Part shown: one piece after another, positions 44,990 through 61,901 of the stretch
Layout of the letters: each line of letters starts with the position of its first letter
Position numbering within the stretch: the first letter of the stretch is position 1
NCBI RefSeq assembly: GCF_000485595.1
Contig: NW_014577063.1
Location: forward strand, 264,246 to 326,146
DNA from: Priapulus caudatus
Lineage: Eukaryota; Priapulida; Priapulimorpha; Priapulimorphida; Priapulidae
Reading direction: 5' to 3'
Length of the DNA: 61,901 nt
Program-made: the position numbers and the translations under genes
The notes under the pieces: generated by a model
What the model was told of the DNA's origin: nothing
What the model saw: only the letters and a program-made list of their open reading frames with translations
The model's database searches: none

Positions 44990-45846
44990 TACAACACCTG
45001 ACACTACTCCATCACACCTTTGCGACCATAATTATGAAAATATAAAGAACAACCTCAACGTAACCATCACACCCCATGCAGTATGGTGATGATATAGGTT
45101 GGATCATCATAGTAGTGTATCATCATATAGGACCGTATCATTTTGCACAATACTACAAAGACAATACCACCACAGCTCAACAGCAGAAACATTTCCTGTA
45201 ACTCGGACAAAACCGAGGAGTATACAATCAAAAGAGGGGAAGCAATAACTGGGGAAAATGTAAATACCTGGGCAGTCGTCTTGGAACTGAGGAAGACCTC
45301 ATTGAAAGAAAACAAAAAGCTATATTAGCAATGAATGTTTGGAACAATATATGGCGTCACCATCGAATACCTATCGCAAAGAAGTACCATCTATTCCTCT
45401 ACAACTCCAAATTATGGTCTATAACTAAAGATCTTGCTGGTAGAATCGACTCTTTCCAACGCCGCCTTCTAAGGAGGGCCATAAACATCAGATACCCTCA
45501 GAAAATTAGTTCCGTCGCCCTGAAAGAACTACTCAATTTTACAGAATGGAGTGAAGTCATCAAAACACGTAGAATTAGACTTTTTGGACATATCATGAGA
45601 CTCCCCAAAAACACTCCTGTAAGGTTAGCACTCCGTGAAGCAGACAGAAAAGTAGATCAGCCAGCCGGTCGACCAATTACTACCTGGCTGAGATTGATGA
45701 AGCTGCAGCTGGCAGACATGAACATCAACTGGGAGACTGCTGCTGAAGAAGCGAGTGATAGAGATAACTGGTGACAACAGTGTAGAGGGCAATATCACAA
45801 GGGGGAGAGAGATCAGGATGTGCGTAGCACGGCTGCTAGTCAGCAC
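44990..45846 (+). pseudogene. LINE reverse-transcriptase C-terminal fragment, 5'-truncated and frameshifted
   Basis: From 45253 to 45774 the frame reads WGKCKYLGSRLGTEEDLIER through RRLLRRAINIRYP, RIRLFGHIMRLP, GRPITTWL and ends SDRDNW. KYLGS and the R.LFGH..R motif are typical of the region after the reverse-transcriptase core in non-LTR retrotransposons. Upstream, SDKTEEYTIKRG is in another frame, so a base has been lost or gained near 45250. The stop at 45772-45774 interrupts what reads on as a further short tail. There are no endonuclease or reverse-transcriptase core domains here, so the copy is dead on arrival. A GATGATATGATACCAT-like tail follows. Confidence 0.75.
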
Positions 45847-46148
45847 GTGAAATGATGAGGATGATATGATACCATGTATAGATCAGTGGTAGCACCTTGT
45901 ATAATGATGTGATTGTATTGTGATATTTTTGATATATCCAGAGAGACATGATACAAGATTGCGAGGCACAGCTTTGCTGTTGATCTTAAGCGCTGTGCGC
46001 GGATAAGACGCGCAGTTCCACGGGATATGCGCACGCGACAGCGGGGATGTTCAAGTATGAAGCGCTGTCCGCAGTGGAGACGTGCGCCAAATTTGAGACC
46101 CGGCAAATATCACAGCGGATGGTCTGTAGTTTTAGAAGATGACAATGA

Positions 46149-46625
46149 TTATATATGGACGATATTCTAGGAATTGGAGATTATAAAACAGTAACAAAAA
46201 TCGCTCAGCCATGCTCCAGATTAGCTGAATCAAAAAGATTAGAATTTAATATGAACAAAACAAATACAATGGTTATAAAATTCACCAACAAAGAAAGGAT
46301 AGAGAAGGAGATATTAATAGGCAACCAAGTAATCAAAAAATGCACCAAATATTCATACCTATGGGATTTAATTAATCATATAGAAGGTTATAACGATATG
46401 ATAAGAGTCCGAACTGAAAAATGTAGGTTCATGATGAGGAAAATATTATCATGGGCAGAAGAGCAAAATTATGGAAACCATACTATAGAAGCAAGAGTGA
46501 AATTATATGAATGCACAGTTTTACCTTCCTTCCTAAATAACAGTGAAACATGGACTTAATGGAAAAAGTAAAAGTGTTGGAGGATTTCGAAAATGAGTGC
46601 AAAATAATAATCACGCAGAAAACGC
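46149..46625 (+). pseudogene. Second LINE reverse-transcriptase fragment (YMDD to thumb)
   Basis: The frame opens with LYMDDILGIG, which carries the Y-x-D-D polymerase active-site motif. It continues through NMNKTNTMVIKF, IKKCTKYSYLWDLINH, ARVKLYECTVLP and NNSETWT. The order DD, then NxxKT, then KYxYLxxLI, then YxxxxxPxxxxxSETW is that of non-LTR retrotransposons. The frame stops at 46557-46559; one base over, MEKVKVLEDFENECKI continues the protein, so there is a frameshift. It covers a more upstream part of the enzyme than the fragment at 45.3 kb, so they may be two insertions or two families. Confidence 0.7.
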
Positions 46626-46732
46626 AGAAAATGCATCGCATTGGCCCAAACTCCACGACAGATGGCGCTCTCGCTCATGGGCTCAATCTCTGAGTATCCT
46701 GAGTGTACGAAGGTGCTTTGCATGCAGTTTGG

Positions 46733-46848
46733 TATCGGCCTAGACTGGTACCTGGTCGACAGTTCCACGCGCTACACTAACAGCGTCAGTATAGCGAAGG
46801 ATACTTGCCGGAGGGAAGGTGGCGAACAGGTACCAGTCTAGCATCGGC
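46733..46848. repeat. Inverted repeat, TATCGGCCTAGACTGGTACC
   Basis: TCGGCCTAGACTGGTACCTG and its complement (CAGGTACCAGTCTAGC.TCGGCC) lie about 65 bases apart. This could be a short foldback element or a strong hairpin. No gene overlaps it. Confidence 0.7.
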
Positions 46849-47987
46849 CGGGCATTTCATTATTTACGAAAAGTAAACACAGTCGGTATAGGAACTGGTC
46901 ACGTCGGTATGCCCCATTCATGCCCATCAACAAAGAAGGCGGGACTTATTCTGATTCCGGAGATGCAAAAATGCAACAGAAGTATGTAGCGCAGTGCGCT
47001 AAACGGCGTGTTATTTTCGTTTTTGTGCCAAACTCTATCGTAGGAAACCGTTCTAGCCTAGCAGAATGCCCTAGTTCCTGAGATCGGCGATTTGGTACCG
47101 TGATGGGTCCCCACCTATAAAAATTTCAAAGGGAGGTGCGGCGTAGGCTGTGATTGGAGGACACAAAGTGTCAATCCTTGGCTCGCCTGATCGGCATCAT
47201 GGCCGCATCACGTCTAGTAATTTTGCTATTTTTGAGTAATAAATGTGCTCAAAACGTGAATGGAGTGAGTTCTGTTAAGCGGCCCAATCAACAATGTGCA
47301 ATTATTAGCATTAGAAACAGTCTGCAGTCTGTCTATGTTGTGCAATCTGCACGCAATTTTCCAAGTTGAATTATTCAACACGATTTGCATTCATGTTACA
47401 ACTTCAAAATGTTCTTTACATGGACATTTATTAACAAAAGATTTTCAAGTCTGCACTTTCCATGATTTCAGAACAACCTAAAACAATATAATTCCTATAT
47501 TCACTTGGCGATAATTTTGCATTACAAATGGTTTTGGTGTAACCAATCACCAAGATTATACGAGATCCCTACACGTGTTAACGATCAATACTTCATTGCA
47601 TTAATTTCACAAATGTTAGAAATAAAACTGGTAGTGCCATTAGCCGATTTTTGAATAAAAGCTACAAAGCACATCCAACTGTCGAGTGCATTTTTGGATA
47701 TGGGAGTGCTATCATAGTGACTCGCTGGTGGATTAAAATAGTATTTGGCATTGAGATTCACTGCAGTTGATGACATATTAATTACTCCATTTATCAAACT
47801 CATCCCACCTAGTGAAGCAGCATATGTGCAAGCTTCAAATTGGATCAACCTCAAACCTTAGCTCGTAGGCAACTGCCAAAAAGCACATGATAATTATTTA
47901 CCAATTACAAGTTATCATGGTGCTCCATTATCCATTTATACTCGGTAATAAATGTTTGTCGGCTGAAGAGCACTCCAGAATGTTCAA
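46849..47987. other. Region past the GFUS stop, no other gene seen
   Basis: Mostly AT-rich; includes the probable GFUS 3' untranslated region on the minus strand. Short frames on either strand are not recognised. Confidence 0.5.
47427..47432 (-). terminator. Candidate poly(A) signal of GFUS
   Basis: TTTATT on the plus strand (AATAAA on the minus) lies 556 bases past the GFUS stop codon. It is the nearest canonical signal I noticed; use is not shown. Confidence 0.25.
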
Positions 47988-61723
<13,736 letters not shown>

Positions 61724-61838
61724 CTATACGCACGGCGGCCGTGTGGCGGACTCAATATGGCTATACGCACGGCGGCCAGGTGGATAAGATTCAATATGGC
61801 TATACGCACGGCGGCCGTATGGCTGACTCAATATGGCT
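61724..61838. repeat. 37-39-bp tandem repeat, three copies
   Basis: CTATACGCACGGCGGCCGTG begins at 61724, 61761 and 61800; each unit ends in CAATATGG. A GGAGAAGG-rich stretch follows to the end of the window. Confidence 0.9.
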
Positions 61839-61901
61839 AAGAATGAGGAAGGGGAGAAGGGAGAAGCTGGTGGAGAAGGAGGAGGAGAGAAGCTGGTGGA
61901 G

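Noticed and set aside
46155-46166. YMDD motif taken as a retroviral reverse transcriptase
   Set aside because: The following protein has the LINE order (NxxKT, KYxYLxxLI, SETWT) and there are no LTRs, protease or RNase H.

Overview
This is animal nuclear DNA. It holds two spliced genes with GT-AG introns, LINE fragments, several families of small inverted-repeat transposons, and long stretches of micro- and minisatellite. It looks invertebrate and probably lophotrochozoan (annelid- or mollusc-like). That guess rests on the gene structures, the TIR elements and a 146-bp AGGTCA-rich tandem repeat at 56.3-57.2 kb that resembles repeats I know from bivalve and annelid genomes; the species cannot be named from the sequence.

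Layout. From 1 to about 19.1 kb I see no convincing gene. This part is dominated by long duplicated segments: unit A (1-3.95 kb), a second copy B (6.24-10.27 kb) and a fragment C (26.46-27.56 kb); and unit D (15.65-18.26 kb), a second copy E (23.86-26.40 kb) and a partial copy F (18.29-19.12 kb), the last starting directly after a 25-N gap. Copies B, D and F differ from their partners mostly by single-base insertions. That is the pattern expected of poorly polished long-read consensus or haplotype copies kept side by side.

Gene 1 (+ strand, coding 22,679-43,092, eight coding exons) encodes a secreted pleiotrophin/midkine-family protein. It has a signal peptide, one six-cysteine N-type domain and then five four-cysteine C-type repeats, against one N plus one C domain in vertebrate midkine and pleiotrophin. 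Every intron lies in phase 1 and most repeats are a single exon. A possible extra 63-nt, phase 1-1 acidic exon sits at 36,446-36,508. The introns hold four adjoining GC-rich minisatellites (31.5-34.6 kb), a 36-bp minisatellite (35.4-36.1 kb), (GT)n/(CA)n arrays and several MITEs.

Between the genes (44.99-46.63 kb) lie two broken LINE reverse-transcriptase fragments.

Gene 2 (- strand, coding 58,855 down to 47,988, eight coding exons, 317 residues) encodes GDP-L-fucose synthase (GFUS/TSTA3). This cytosolic NADPH enzyme makes the final step to GDP-L-fucose, the donor for fucosylated glycans. Its Rossmann motif, YxxxK pair and epimerase Cys/His pair are intact. The two genes converge tail to tail and have no evident shared pathway. 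The gene 2 introns carry a 1.93-kb DNA transposon with perfect 32-bp TIRs, a related 361-bp element, other foldback elements and the 146-bp repeat. From 58.9 kb to the end I see only repeats and unassigned sequence.
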